The notes beneath the pieces were generated by a model. It ran no database searches. It saw only the letters and a program-made list of their open reading frames with translations, and had not been told where the DNA came from. 64,000 bases of DNA from Geothermovivens sp964644845. Its GTDB lineage: Bacteria; Zhuqueibacterota; Zhuqueibacteria; Oleimicrobiales; Geothermoviventaceae. Position 1 is the stretch's first letter. Every line of letters begins with the position of its first letter. Positions 50,648 to 59,849 of the stretch are shown here, piece by piece. The position numbers and the translations under genes were made by a program. The stretch lies in assembly GCA_964644845.1 (NCBI GenBank), contig CAZXXS010000048.1, positions 25,752 through 89,751 of the forward strand, in the 5' to 3' direction.

Positions 50648-53600
50648 CGGACAATCGCCAGCTTGCCGATTTTCCTTTCTTTTCCGCTCCTGGCCAGAAA
50701 AAAGTAGACCCCCGAGGCCACAGGCTGGCCGTTTTCAGCGTTTCCGTCCCAGCTTACACCGCCCCGGCGCTCGCGCGCACGCAGCTCCCGCAGAACGCGG
50801 CCGTGTTCATCCAGGATCAGAATCGTGGCTCCTTGCGGCACGCCCCCGAATGTGATCTTTCCATCGTTCAGACCAGGACGCCAGGGGTTCGGGTAGACCA
50901 CCAGATCCTCAAGGCCGGTTGCTTCGAAAAACAAATTAACGCGGTCCCCTAATCCTCTGCGCAGTGGCACGCCGTCCACGCTGCGAACGCCTTCCACGCG
51001 GAGACGGTACACCCGCCCAAGAGGGCGCAAGGGTGCGTCTTTGCTCAACTCCAGAAGTACGGAACGTCCTTCTACGCCAGGTTCTGCCGTAACCACGCGG
51101 CCCACCGGTTCCCAGTGGTAGTGCGCCACGTTGCTGAGATCCGCGGGATTCATCCGCCGGCTGAAGAAGACGCGAACAGCGAACTCGCCGACGCGCTCCG
51201 CACGAACGACGTAGGGTGCTGGCGGAACAGGCTCCAGTCGCACTTTAGCTTCGCTGTGTTCAGGATCCAGGGGGGTGCCACTGCTGTCAGCCACGCCGAA
51301 AACCGAAATGGTCAACTGATCCGTTTCCTCCGGTACGCGGTCCAGAGAGAGAAGAATCTCGGACATTCGGTAGCTACGCAGAACACTGGTCACGTGGTAC
51401 TCGGCCCGGACCTTCCCCCTTACCCGGTAGTGGTCGCCGTTCAATGCCTCGTCTCCCATGCCGCGATCGAAAATGAGCGCTACCAGACGTTCACTGCGCT
51501 GTTCAGCACGGAGTAATCTCGGCGGCTCGTGTGGCTCAACCGGCGCAGAAAAAGCAATTTGCCCCGTTTCGCCCGCGCCGCTTTTCGGTTGCACAGCGTA
51601 GCGGTAGACCTGTGCGGGCAACACCGTGGTGTCCGAAAATGCCGTGCCCTCAACCTGTGCCACTGTTTGCCAGGTCCCACCCGGTTCCCGTCGAAGAATC
51701 CGGTAGACCACTGCCGAGCCAACCGGGGCCCACGTGAGTTTTACCAGTCTCTCACGGAGAGGAATGGCCCGCACCCACACCGGTGCTGGCAGCGTCGCAC
51801 TCAGAGCTGAAAGCTGGAAAAACCGCAGGGAGTCGCCTAAGTTCACAGCGATTTCAGCCACCCCGTCACCGTCGAAATCCGCTACTTCCGCTAGATTTGT
51901 GGCCACATCTGGCAGCTGACCACGCAGTACGGGTTTACCGCGGGATGGATCGAAATCCACCAGGTAAAGGTCCGGTGCGGCGCAAATCAAGACTTCTTCG
52001 TCTCCGTCGCCGTCCAGGTCAGCTGCTGAAACGCCGCTCTGAAAGCGGCGGTCGCCAAAGTAGCCAGCAAAACGCCACTCCGCCACCAGCTCGTACGACT
52101 GTTTCCCCGCGTAGCGGTACACGTGGTAAAGCCAGTGGCGGGTGTCGAACTCGTGCTCCGAGTTGATGAAGTCGGCGCTGTGCCCTCCCACGATGATTTC
52201 GTCCTTCCCGTCTCCGTCCAGATCGGCCATTTCCACGTAGCCCGACACATCCGGCAGGGGGAGTCTGTCTTGCCAAATCACGTTGAGCCGTCCCTCGCCC
52301 GTGAACTCGTACAGAAAGACGTCACCGTCGTTGTCGCCAAAAAGCAACTCCGGATGTCCGTCACCGTCCGAGTCGCCCACACCGCATTTCGGCACGGCGT
52401 ACTGGTTTTCACCCTCGGACGGATTCGACATTCGCGCCAGCAGCCCAAAGCCCCCGTCGTGTAAATTCTCCCACAGCGACCACTGCCCCTGATACCGGGC
52501 AACGATTTCCGCCAGCCCGTCCCGGTCGAGATCGGTGAAGCGCGCAGGCCAGAAATCGCCAACCTTGCGCCACACGGTTGTTAGCTGCTCCGTCTTGGGG
52601 TCCAGCCTGAGGACGGCACCCGTGTCACCCCAGCCAGCCAGGACCTCCACCACACCATCGCCGTTGGTGTCCGCAGCGTCGCGCGGCAACCAGTGCTCAA
52701 CAGCCTGGCCTACTCGCTGCCAGGCGTCCACCTGCCAGCGCCACACCTGCAGCGTATCCCAGGCCAGTCCCCGCGTCGGCGTGCAGAACAACTCCGGAAC
52801 CTGGTCGCCAGTGACGTCGGCCGCACGTACGCTCAGGTACCCCGCAGGCAGAGGAGAGAGGTCCTCAACAAATTGATCGGTCGGAATCCGGTCGGCTCCA
52901 AAGTCGTAAACTCTGTAACCAACTTCCGGCGCCATTTCCGTCACCTGACCGCGTAGGTTTTGCACGCGGATGCCGTACTCAATTCGGCGATTCATCTGAC
53001 CCTGGTCCAGGAAAATGTGGTGCTCCGTGGTGAGGTAGCGTAGCGGGATCTCCGTGAAATCTGCCTGGCTCCCCTGAGGTCGCCACCGAAACCACGCCCG
53101 GCACACATCCGTCGTGCGAAAACTGAGCATCGCACCCGGCCACGGCCCCTCGATCATCCGCAGAAAGTTGACGTTGCCCACCAGCGGAGCCGACTGGTCC
53201 ACCACGAAAGAAACGCGGTCTTCCACGGTGTTCCCGCTGCCGTCCTCGACAACAAGACGCAGCACGTAGGGTCCTTCTCCAAGCCCCTGAAGCGACCAAC
53301 GGAACAGGGTTGCTTCAACAACGCGTTCCTCTGACGAAGTCAAAAGTGTCCAGTCGTACGGCACTTGGCCAGCACCGAAGTAGAGACGGTAGCGCACAAA
53401 ATCCGGGCCGGATGCTGTACCCTTAACCAGCGTCTCGTCACCGCCTACTGCACTTCCGGCCCGGGGTTCCTGTATCTGTGCGTAGATCTCTGCGCCCGTC
53501 GTCAGACTTGCGTAGGCATCGATGCGCCCGGCGCCGTTGTACATGTCCCAACCCGGCGGAGGCACATCCACAGCTGTCGTGGCAAGGCGTGCCCGCACTT

Positions 53601-54840
53601 CCTCAGGCGTGAGTTTTGAGTTCTCAGCGAGAAGGAGCGCCACCACACCCGAAGCCACCGGTGTTGCAGCCGAAGTGCCGTTGAAACGCTGGTACCCGCC
53701 GCCCAGTGCCGTCGTCAGCACTGACACACCCGGCGCCAGAAAATCCAGTGTTTCCCCAAAACTGGAAAAGTTGGCACGAGCGTCGCTCTCGTCGCTCGCA
53801 CCCACAGAGATCGTTTCGCTGAGTGCAGCGGGGAAATAAGGTGTGGTGTTGCCGTCGTTGCCCGCTGCTGCCAGCAGCACAACACCACGAGAGTAGGCGT
53901 AGCGCAAAACGTCTTCGAGGAAAGGTGCCTCTTCCGTGTCGCCGAAACTCATGTTCACAACGCGCGCCCCCATTTCCACCGCGTAGAGAAGCGCAGCAGC
54001 GACGTCGTCTTCTTCCAAAAGCCCACGCGACGTTCCGGCTCTGAGAACCAGTACCTTTGTACCAAAGGCAACACCGGCAATCCCGATGCCGTTGTCCCCT
54101 GTGGCGGCCACGATGCCGGTTACCGCCGTCCCGTGCCCGTGTTCATCCACAGGCTGGTTGTCCGGTTTGCGGAAATCCCCGCCGTCCGGGAAGCGAGGCG
54201 CATCCACAAAATCCCAGCCCCAGATGTCGTCAACCAGCCCGTTGCCATCGTCGTCGACACCGTTTTCATCCGTCGGTTCGTACCGGCCATCGTGGTTGAG
54301 GTCTTCGCCCGGATTCACCCAAATCGCATCTTGCAGGTCGGGATGCAGAGGGTCCACGCCGGTGTCGATCACCGCCACCAGAACCTTCGGGCTGCCCCGA
54401 ACCCGTTCCCAGGCTTCCGGCAAACGGAGAGTACCGGGAACCCATTGAGCGTAGAAAGCAGAATCGTTAGGGGTGAAAAACGCGTGGAAGACATGGTTCG
54501 GTGTGACGTAGCGAAAAAGGCCGGAACGGCGGAGCCGAGCACTTGCACTGTCGGGTTGCACGCCGGTTGCCAAGTGCAGTTCAAGGAGTCCTTGAAGCTC
54601 CGGGGGCAATTCCCGTCCAAAGGCCTGCAACGCGCGGACCTGTGTAACCCCCGCCTGTGCCAGCGCAGCGTCTACCTGAGCAATGCCCGTAGCGCTCGCG
54701 GTCTTCGGCAACCGCTTCCCGGCAAGCACCGAGTCGCGCAAACGGGCCAGGAGTTCCTGGGCTCTGGCTGCACCGACCGGGCCTGCCAGACCGACAAGCA
54801 ACACAACGATCTGGGCTGCGAAAAACCGACGAAGCTTCAA
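50644..54840 (-). CDS. Giant secreted subtilase (S8) with FG-GAP repeats and C-terminal sorting domain
   Basis: A 1398-aa exported protease. After a signal peptide and pro-region, the subtilisin domain (about residues 130-450) has D159 (VIDTGVD), H236 (GHGTAV), N328 (AAGNDG) and S390 (GTSAATP), and an insert with EF-hand-like loops (NHDGRYEPTDENGVDDDGNG). A beta region follows, then seven FG-GAP/VCBS calcium-binding repeats (VTGDQVPEL, TNGDGVVEV, LDRDGLAEI, SDGDGHPEL, LDGDGKDEI, LDGDGDEEV, FDGDGVAEI). A fibronectin-like domain, two Ig-like domains and a FlgD-like sorting domain close it (YPNPWRPGLNDG ... SGVYFFLARSG). TTG start with GGAGGT close upstream. Likely a surface protease or adhesin. 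Confidence 0.92.
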   Translation of the reverse strand: MKLRRFFAAQIVVLLVGLAGPVGAARAQELLARLRDSVLAGKRLPKTASATGIAQVDAALAQAGVTQVRALQAFGRELPPELQGLLELHLATGVQPDSASARLRRSGLFRYVTPNHVFHAFFTPNDSAFYAQWVPGTLRLPEAWERVRGSPKVLVAVIDTGVDPLHPDLQDAIWVNPGEDLNHDGRYEPTDENGVDDDGNGLVDDIWGWDFVDAPRFPDGGDFRKPDNQPVDEHGHGTAVTGIVAATGDNGIGIAGVAFGTKVLVLRAGTSRGLLEEDDVAAALLYAVEMGARVVNMSFGDTEEAPFLEDVLRYAYSRGVVLLAAAGNDGNTTPYFPAALSETISVGASDESDARANFSSFGETLDFLAPGVSVLTTALGGGYQRFNGTSAATPVASGVVALLLAENSKLTPEEVRARLATTAVDVPPPGWDMYNGAGRIDAYASLTTGAEIYAQIQEPRAGSAVGGDETLVKGTASGPDFVRYRLYFGAGQVPYDWTLLTSSEERVVEATLFRWSLQGLGEGPYVLRLVVEDGSGNTVEDRVSFVVDQSAPLVGNVNFLRMIEGPWPGAMLSFRTTDVCRAWFRWRPQGSQADFTEIPLRYLTTEHHIFLDQGQMNRRIEYGIRVQNLRGQVTEMAPEVGYRVYDFGADRIPTDQFVEDLSPLPAGYLSVRAADVTGDQVPELFCTPTRGLAWDTLQVWRWQVDAWQRVGQAVEHWLPRDAADTNGDGVVEVLAGWGDTGAVLRLDPKTEQLTTVWRKVGDFWPARFTDLDRDGLAEIVARYQGQWSLWENLHDGGFGLLARMSNPSEGENQYAVPKCGVGDSDGDGHPELLFGDNDGDVFLYEFTGEGRLNVIWQDRLPLPDVSGYVEMADLDGDGKDEIIVGGHSADFINSEHEFDTRHWLYHVYRYAGKQSYELVAEWRFAGYFGDRRFQSGVSAADLDGDGDEEVLICAAPDLYLVDFDPSRGKPVLRGQLPDVATNLAEVADFDGDGVAEIAVNLGDSLRFFQLSALSATLPAPVWVRAIPLRERLVKLTWAPVGSAVVYRILRREPGGTWQTVAQVEGTAFSDTTVLPAQVYRYAVQPKSGAGETGQIAFSAPVEPHEPPRLLRAEQRSERLVALIFDRGMGDEALNGDHYRVRGKVRAEYHVTSVLRSYRMSEILLSLDRVPEETDQLTISVFGVADSSGTPLDPEHSEAKVRLEPVPPAPYVVRAERVGEFAVRVFFSRRMNPADLSNVAHYHWEPVGRVVTAEPGVEGRSVLLELSKDAPLRPLGRVYRLRVEGVRSVDGVPLRRGLGDRVNLFFEATGLEDLVVYPNPWRPGLNDGKITFGGVPQGATILILDEHGRVLRELRARERRGGVSWDGNAENGQPVASGVYFFLARSGKERKIGKLAIVR

Positions 54841-54925
54841 CCAACCTCCAACGTCGGGAACTTGAAAAAACCGCGCACGCCAAACGTCCTGGTTTCAGCA
54901 AACTCTTGCCCCAGGGACGATTCGC

Positions 54926-55831
54926 TTACCGCCTGTGAACCAGCTTCGCGACTTTCACGCCGAGAAGTCTTGCTGGCAGCAGTTCGTACAGAAGGAGCGT
55001 GACGAGCACATTGGCTGGAAACCAACGGATACCGCGGTACCACTTCCAGAAGTAACGGACAAAGTCCCTGTGCGAGTCCCGCAACGCGCGCTCCCGGAAC
55101 CGGTACACGCTGGCGCCCTTCGCGTGCACCGCTTTAGCCGCCGGTTCAAACAGGATGCGCCAGCCTTGCTGGCGCACGCGACGGCAGATGTCGACGTCGC
55201 TGAAGAACATTCGAAAACGTTCATCCAGCCGCCCAACCTGGTCCGCCACGTCGCCCCTGAACAGCAAGCATGCGCCCTGGGGCTGATCCACCTCACGGCG
55301 TGTGCGGTGGTCAAAGTTACCCATTTTCCAAGCAGCGAACAAGGGAGAGCGCGGGAAGAAACGCGACAAACCCAAGCTTTCGAACCAAACGTCGCGGTGG
55401 CGAGGGAAACGGCGGCACGAGGGTTGCACCGAGCCATCCGGGTTCAGAAGTTGTGGAGCTGCCACACCCACACCAGGTTCGTGGACAGCGTTCCGCAACA
55501 CAGTCAACGCATCTGGCTCTAACTGGACGTCGGGATTGAGCCACAACACGTAGTCCCCGCGTACCCTGTCCAGGCCCACATTCATGCCGCGCGTAAACCC
55601 GAGATTGTGCGGCAACGGGACAATGTCAACGTGAAACCGCTCGGTCGCGTGGTCCAGAGCCCATTGTTTGCACACGAGAACGGTAGCGTCGACTGAGCCG
55701 TTGTCAACAACACAAACCTGCGTGCGAAACGATTTCGTTGCACGCAAAAGGGCATCCAGACACGATGCGATTTCCGCTTCTGAGTTGTACGTAACGACAA
55801 CGACAGCGAGGGAGGCTTCAGGCTGCGACAC
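54926..55831 (-). CDS. Glycosyltransferase family 2 (rhamnosyltransferase-like)
   Basis: A 301-aa GT2 enzyme of the WbbL/RfbF-like type. LAVVVVTYNSEAEIASCLDALL and VCVVDNGSVD form the nucleotide-binding half, VLWLNPDVQL holds the metal-binding acid (NPD, as in rhamnosyltransferases), and DQPQGACLLFRGD with FFSDVDICRRVRQQGWRILFEP matches the acceptor-side region. A C-terminal amphipathic or membrane segment (FPANVLVTLLLYELLPARLLG) attaches it to the inner membrane. The GTG start (AAGGAG seven nt upstream) overlaps the M24 peptidase stop by 14 nt. Probable role: a sugar transfer in O-antigen or another surface glycan. Confidence 0.88.
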   Translation of the reverse strand: MSQPEASLAVVVVTYNSEAEIASCLDALLRATKSFRTQVCVVDNGSVDATVLVCKQWALDHATERFHVDIVPLPHNLGFTRGMNVGLDRVRGDYVLWLNPDVQLEPDALTVLRNAVHEPGVGVAAPQLLNPDGSVQPSCRRFPRHRDVWFESLGLSRFFPRSPLFAAWKMGNFDHRTRREVDQPQGACLLFRGDVADQVGRLDERFRMFFSDVDICRRVRQQGWRILFEPAAKAVHAKGASVYRFRERALRDSHRDFVRYFWKWYRGIRWFPANVLVTLLLYELLPARLLGVKVAKLVHRR

Positions 55832-56894
55832 AGAACAACTCCTTGGGGGCAGGCGTCAACACACGGGCACCGTCTTCCTCCAGGACCACGTCATCCTCGA
55901 TCCGTACTCCACCCCAACCCGGCAGGTAGACGCCGGGCTCAATCGTGAAAACGTGCCCTGGTCGCAACGCATCGCGGCTGTCCTTGGTCACACGCGGCAG
56001 GCCGTGTACGTCCAGACCGAGACCGTGCCCAAGGCCGTGGTTGAACTCTTCGTCAAAGCCTCTCACGCGCAGAAAGTCCCGCACCAGCGCATCGAGCTCT
56101 CCACCGGTCAATCCCGGTCGGGCCTCCCGAATGGCTAGTTCGTTTGCCAGCCGAACCGCTTCGTACACTTCACGCTGCCTCTGGGTTGGTTTGCCAACGC
56201 AGAGCGTGCGCGTGAAATCCGCCGTGTAACCGTCGATTCTGCAACCGAAATCGAGGATCAAAAAATCCCCTTCCCGGAGGGCCCGGTGTGTCGGCTGCGC
56301 ATGCGGCAAGGCGGATCGCGGTCCGCTTGCCACAATCGGTTCGAAAGCTTGCCCTTCACATCCAGCCACCGCCAGCTCGTACTGCAGCATGGCCGCCACC
56401 TGGCGTTCGGTCAGTCCGGCGTGCAATCGAGGTTTCAGTTCTTCGAAGACCTGGCAACAGATTTGCGCTGCACTCTCCAGGGTGGCAATCTCCTCGGGAG
56501 TCTTCACCTCCGTGAGTCCCGCAACAAGTCCTTCCAGCGGCTCCCATCGAACGCCCGGAAACTTCTCGAACAGGTAGTTCGCCTGACTGAATGTTAGAAC
56601 ATCGGCCTCGAAGCCAAGTTGGAGCTTTTCTGCAAGGAGCCCCGAGGTTTCGAGACCTTGGAACAAGTTCCGGTAGCGGGTCACCACCTCGGCTCCGGCA
56701 ACCTCGTCCGCGGCCTGGGTTTCGTAACGGCGGTCCGTGAAGAAGACAACGCGGTCCGGTAAGACAACAGCAAGACCGTTCGATCCGGTGAAGCCGAAGA
56801 AGTAGCGCAGTCCCGCCCCAGAACGAATGAGGCCTCCGTCGAGGCCTCGTTCAACAAAGGTTTGCCGAAGTCGTTCGAGCCGTTCACTCGCCAT
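55818..56894 (-). CDS. M24 family Xaa-Pro aminopeptidase
   Basis: A 358-aa cytoplasmic metallopeptidase that removes N-terminal residues before proline. The creatinase-like N-terminal domain includes YFFGFTGSNGLAVVLPDRVVFFTDRRY. The pita-bread domain has all five dinuclear metal ligands: D215 and D226 (LDFGCRIDGYTADF), H290 (NHGLGHGLGLDVHG), E319 (IEPGVYL) and E333 (VRIEDDVV). The ATG at 56894 overlaps the end of the upstream TPR gene by 11 nt; the frame extends 29 codons further but that part overlaps the TPR gene and has no family similarity. A sole enzyme call of PepQ/PepP cannot be refined. Confidence 0.93.
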   Translation of the reverse strand: MASERLERLRQTFVERGLDGGLIRSGAGLRYFFGFTGSNGLAVVLPDRVVFFTDRRYETQAADEVAGAEVVTRYRNLFQGLETSGLLAEKLQLGFEADVLTFSQANYLFEKFPGVRWEPLEGLVAGLTEVKTPEEIATLESAAQICCQVFEELKPRLHAGLTERQVAAMLQYELAVAGCEGQAFEPIVASGPRSALPHAQPTHRALREGDFLILDFGCRIDGYTADFTRTLCVGKPTQRQREVYEAVRLANELAIREARPGLTGGELDALVRDFLRVRGFDEEFNHGLGHGLGLDVHGLPRVTKDSRDALRPGHVFTIEPGVYLPGWGGVRIEDDVVLEEDGARVLTPAPKELFCVAA

Positions 56895-58032
56895 CCTGGG
56901 CCTCGGCCAATTTCTGCTTGAGCATCTGGATCTTCTTCTCCCACTCGGGGTTGTCCGGTTCTTTTTGACGCAGAATCTCAAACACGCCGATGGCTTTCGC
57001 GTACTGCCCCTGCGCAGCGTAGATTTCGCCCAGCGTCGGCGTCACGATCTTGCGAGGCGGCTCTGCTGCCGACGGTCTCTGCTCGGGTTCTTCAGGCGGC
57101 GTTTCTTCGGTCGGTCGTGCCTCTTCAGCAATCGGTGTTTCCGGCGGCGTTGCAGCAACTCCTTCCTCGGGTTCCTCGAACTCAACCGATTCCTCTTCAC
57201 CTTCCCGGCCGAAAATCTCTTCAACTTCTCTGGCTGCGGCTCTGGACTCTTCGGTAGAGACGGATTCCTCAGGGGCCTGGGTTTCCTCTGTCTCCACAGG
57301 GAGCTCCAGCTCTTCTTCCTCCGGCTCTGCTGGGAACGGCGGTTCCAGCTCCTCCTGAACTTCCTCTTGAAGTTTCTGTGCCAACTCGGTCTCGTCGGGC
57401 GCAGCCGCTGTCTCGTCGCCGAAAATCTCTTCAATCACCTGGTCAAACTGTTCCGATGTGGCCTCCTCGGGCTCTTCCGCCTCGAGCTCCACGACCTCCG
57501 TCACCTCTTCCAGTTTCGTCTCCTCTTCAGTGACGCCCTCTCCCTCAAACCCAACAGCTGGAGATTCCTCTTCTTCTACTTCGACCTCTTCTTCTGCGCC
57601 GACCACGGCTTCTCCTTGCTGCTGCTCAAGCTGCGTACGCAGATCCTCCACGGCCAACCGAGCCCGGCTTTCTGTCGGGTCGAGGGCAAGAACTTTCTCG
57701 TACACCGCCAAAGCGTTTGTGAGCCAATGCAGACTTCGAAGAATTTCGGCCCTCAGCCTCAGCCCCCAAAGGCTCGTCGGCTCCAGTTCCAGACCGCGGT
57801 TCACAGCCTCTTCTGCTTCCTCGAGTTGTCCTTTCGCCTGCAGAATCTTCGCTCGAACGAAATGGCCCGTGGCGTAGTGTGGGTGTTGGGCCAGACCTTT
57901 TTGGCAGATGTCAAGCGCCTCGTCGGCCCGACCGACTTCCAGCAGCCCCTCAGCTAAACGAGCGAAAAGCATCGAATCGGCGTTTTCGGCGACACGGTTT
58001 TCGAGGTAACCAAGGTCTTTCGTATCAGACAT
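56884..58032 (-). CDS. TPR protein with long acidic low-complexity linker
   Basis: A 382-aa cytoplasmic protein. Residues ~1-135 form three or four tetratricopeptide repeats (LFARLAEGLLEVGRADEALDICQKGL, GHFVRAKILQAKGQLEEAEEAVNRGLELEP, LRLRAEILRSLHWLTNALAVYEKVLALDP). Residues ~140-335 are almost entirely Glu, Val, Pro, Ser and Thr, a disordered, strongly acidic spacer. A last TPR-like pair near the C-terminus (GEIYAAQGQYAKAIGVFEILRQKEPDNPEWEKKIQMLKQKL) follows. This fits a scaffold that joins two partner surfaces over a flexible tether. ATG with GAGGT five nt upstream; the 112-bp gap before it may hold its own promoter. Function unknown. Confidence 0.85.
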   Translation of the reverse strand: MSDTKDLGYLENRVAENADSMLFARLAEGLLEVGRADEALDICQKGLAQHPHYATGHFVRAKILQAKGQLEEAEEAVNRGLELEPTSLWGLRLRAEILRSLHWLTNALAVYEKVLALDPTESRARLAVEDLRTQLEQQQGEAVVGAEEEVEVEEEESPAVGFEGEGVTEEETKLEEVTEVVELEAEEPEEATSEQFDQVIEEIFGDETAAAPDETELAQKLQEEVQEELEPPFPAEPEEEELELPVETEETQAPEESVSTEESRAAAREVEEIFGREGEEESVEFEEPEEGVAATPPETPIAEEARPTEETPPEEPEQRPSAAEPPRKIVTPTLGEIYAAQGQYAKAIGVFEILRQKEPDNPEWEKKIQMLKQKLAEAQDGE

Positions 58033-58144
58033 AATCTACCTCGCTTTCTGTTTTCGCCCTGCCCCTGCTTCTTCAACGACCCCTACCCAACCATCTTGTA
58101 GCCAGCTCAAATCCCGAGTGCCCGGAAAAAACCAGATTTCCCGC

Positions 58145-58597
58145 CTAATATGCCCACCCGAACCGGCGGACCATGTCGATGAATGCAAGATGCTCAATTC
58201 CCAAAGCCAAGCAAACGTCCGGGATCTTCGGCGTTTTTCCACCGGGCTTTTCCATCGAAACAACCGGACAACCCTTAACCGCCGCAACTGCGACGACCCA
58301 CGGATCAGCCAAAGAACGTCCTTTCCTGAGCTCAATGAGTTTGGGGAATCGATTCACAATCTCAGCTTGCTTAACTTGAACCTGCTCATCGAGAGCCACG
58401 AAGACAACGTGCGCTTTGGACCATCGCAGAACTTTGTCTTCTTTCCGCCTAAGCTCTTCCAGCACGATTTCCGGTGCGATCAATTCCCCTTGTCCGGCAG
58501 CGGAGCTCAAATCTTCCCACAGCTTCGGAAAGACATCAACCGGATACCACGTATGCCAGGCCTCCACAAGCGCACTCGTGTCAAGGCAAAAGAGCAT
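58145..58597 (-). CDS. DUF4411 / PIN-like protein, probable toxin of a toxin-antitoxin-like pair
   Basis: A 150-aa PIN-fold protein of the DUF4411 type. It begins MLFCLDTSALVEAW, with D6 as the first catalytic acid. It continues with a WYPVDVFPKLWEDL segment, IAPEIVLEELRRKEDKVLRW, then RSLADPWVVAVAAVKGCPVVSMEKP (a later acid and the core strand) and IPDVCLALGIEHLAFIDMVRRFGW. PIN enzymes are metal-dependent ribonucleases, often toxins. It starts 18 nt after the upstream HTH-ImmA gene with AAGGGG near the ATG. DUF4411 genes are regularly found directly after HTH/ImmA-IrrE genes, so this is the conserved two-gene order. Whether it is toxic here is untested. Confidence 0.86.
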   Translation of the reverse strand: MLFCLDTSALVEAWHTWYPVDVFPKLWEDLSSAAGQGELIAPEIVLEELRRKEDKVLRWSKAHVVFVALDEQVQVKQAEIVNRFPKLIELRKGRSLADPWVVAVAAVKGCPVVSMEKPGGKTPKIPDVCLALGIEHLAFIDMVRRFGWAY

Positions 58598-58615
58598 TGA
58601 TCCCCTTCTACCCCG

Positions 58616-59827
58616 CTAAGGTGTAACCCTCGAAAAGAACAGCTCTTTCTCGACACCAATCACATGTTCAAGCTTCGCATCCAAGAAGTCCGAGAGATCC
58701 GTCAATGTCAGTTCGTCATCGTAGTAGGCCTGGAAGACCTTGCGACAGTAAGCCGTGCCGTTCTCTCGCAGAACAAACACTGTCTCAGGCGGGTGGCCCT
58801 TTTGTTCTCTTGATTTCTCTCGGTCCTTGTACTGTTCCCATTCCCTACGGTACTGTTCACGTTTTTCGAGGTAAAACTCGCGCGTCGTCAATCCCGCAGT
58901 GAGGAGCCTACGTACAACAACTTCGCGACTAACTTTGAACCAGGATGCCAACTCCCGAATCTCTCTTTCATCCCAAACGTCACGCGTTCCAACAGAAAGA
59001 TGGTACGCACGTTCTTGCAATGCAGCAAGAGGAACTAAGATGGCACCAGCAACCCAATTGCAAAAAACCTCGGCATTTTTTCCCCAGCTATTCAAATCGG
59101 GTTCGGTTTCAGCCAGGTCACACACTCCACTCTGCCGCAGAACCAGGTGAACGAACTCGTGTAACAGGGTGAAAATGCGTCGTGACACCACATCTTTGGC
59201 ATTCAGAACAATCACCGGGAATTGTCGGTAACTCAGGCAAAATCCGTGAGCTTCCGCAGGTTCAAGAGCAAGCCCGCGGACTTTTGTGTGAAACACCAGA
59301 ACATTGCTTTTCTCTACGGCGCGAATCCACCCGCGAAGCGCCTGAGCTACAGAACGCCACTGACCTTGAACTACCAAACTCACTCTCAGGAAACGCCTGA
59401 GCCGAAACGCCACCGTTTCCGGGTCTTCTTCAATGCGCGTTGGCCCGGGAGGAAAAAACTCACCTTCTGCGTCGGAAGACAGCTCCAACATTACGTTGCG
59501 GCGCTCTTGCGCCGTCAGGATCTCGCGGGCCAGTGCTGGCGACCACTTCGCCTCGGGAGCACCCGCGAATTGGCGAAAATCTTGGATCGCGATCTGCACG
59601 CCCTTGGGGCGTTCGCGCAAGTAAAAAGCCGACAGGGGACAACCGTAAATCTGGGCAAGCTTCATCGCCTGTTTGACCGTGGGACGTGCTTTGCCCTCCT
59701 CCCAAGCCTGGAGCCTCTCGGGCTTAACGCCTACTCGCCTGGCAGCGCCAATCACGTCAAAATGGCTCCGGCGCCTTGCCCAGACCAGCATCTCAGGGTT
59801 CACGAGCGCTTCAATGCGCCGACCCAA
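58616..59827 (-). CDS. HTH plus ImmA/IrrE-type metallopeptidase protein, probable antitoxin/regulator
   Basis: A 403-aa two-domain protein. Residues ~15-75 form an XRE-type helix-turn-helix (ARRVGVKPERLQAWEEGKARPTVKQAMKLAQIYGCPLSAFYLRE). Residues ~170-265 form an ImmA/IrrE (DUF955) zinc peptidase with HEFVH (H223, E224, H227) and a likely third ligand near E254 (NAEVFCNWVAGAILVPL). A C-terminal Lys/Arg/Glu-rich extension of ~100 residues precedes the end. The start is TTG with GGGGAGG seven nt upstream, only 22 nt after the lptE stop. Such proteins repress, and may proteolytically control, linked genes. Partner of the DUF4411 gene downstream. Its insertion inside a long envelope operon suggests lateral gain, though base use does not stand out by eye. 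Confidence 0.9.
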   Translation of the reverse strand: MGRRIEALVNPEMLVWARRRSHFDVIGAARRVGVKPERLQAWEEGKARPTVKQAMKLAQIYGCPLSAFYLRERPKGVQIAIQDFRQFAGAPEAKWSPALAREILTAQERRNVMLELSSDAEGEFFPPGPTRIEEDPETVAFRLRRFLRVSLVVQGQWRSVAQALRGWIRAVEKSNVLVFHTKVRGLALEPAEAHGFCLSYRQFPVIVLNAKDVVSRRIFTLLHEFVHLVLRQSGVCDLAETEPDLNSWGKNAEVFCNWVAGAILVPLAALQERAYHLSVGTRDVWDEREIRELASWFKVSREVVVRRLLTAGLTTREFYLEKREQYRREWEQYKDREKSREQKGHPPETVFVLRENGTAYCRKVFQAYYDDELTLTDLSDFLDAKLEHVIGVEKELFFSRVTP

Positions 59828-59849
59828 CCGTAGTCCTCCCCGGAGGTTT

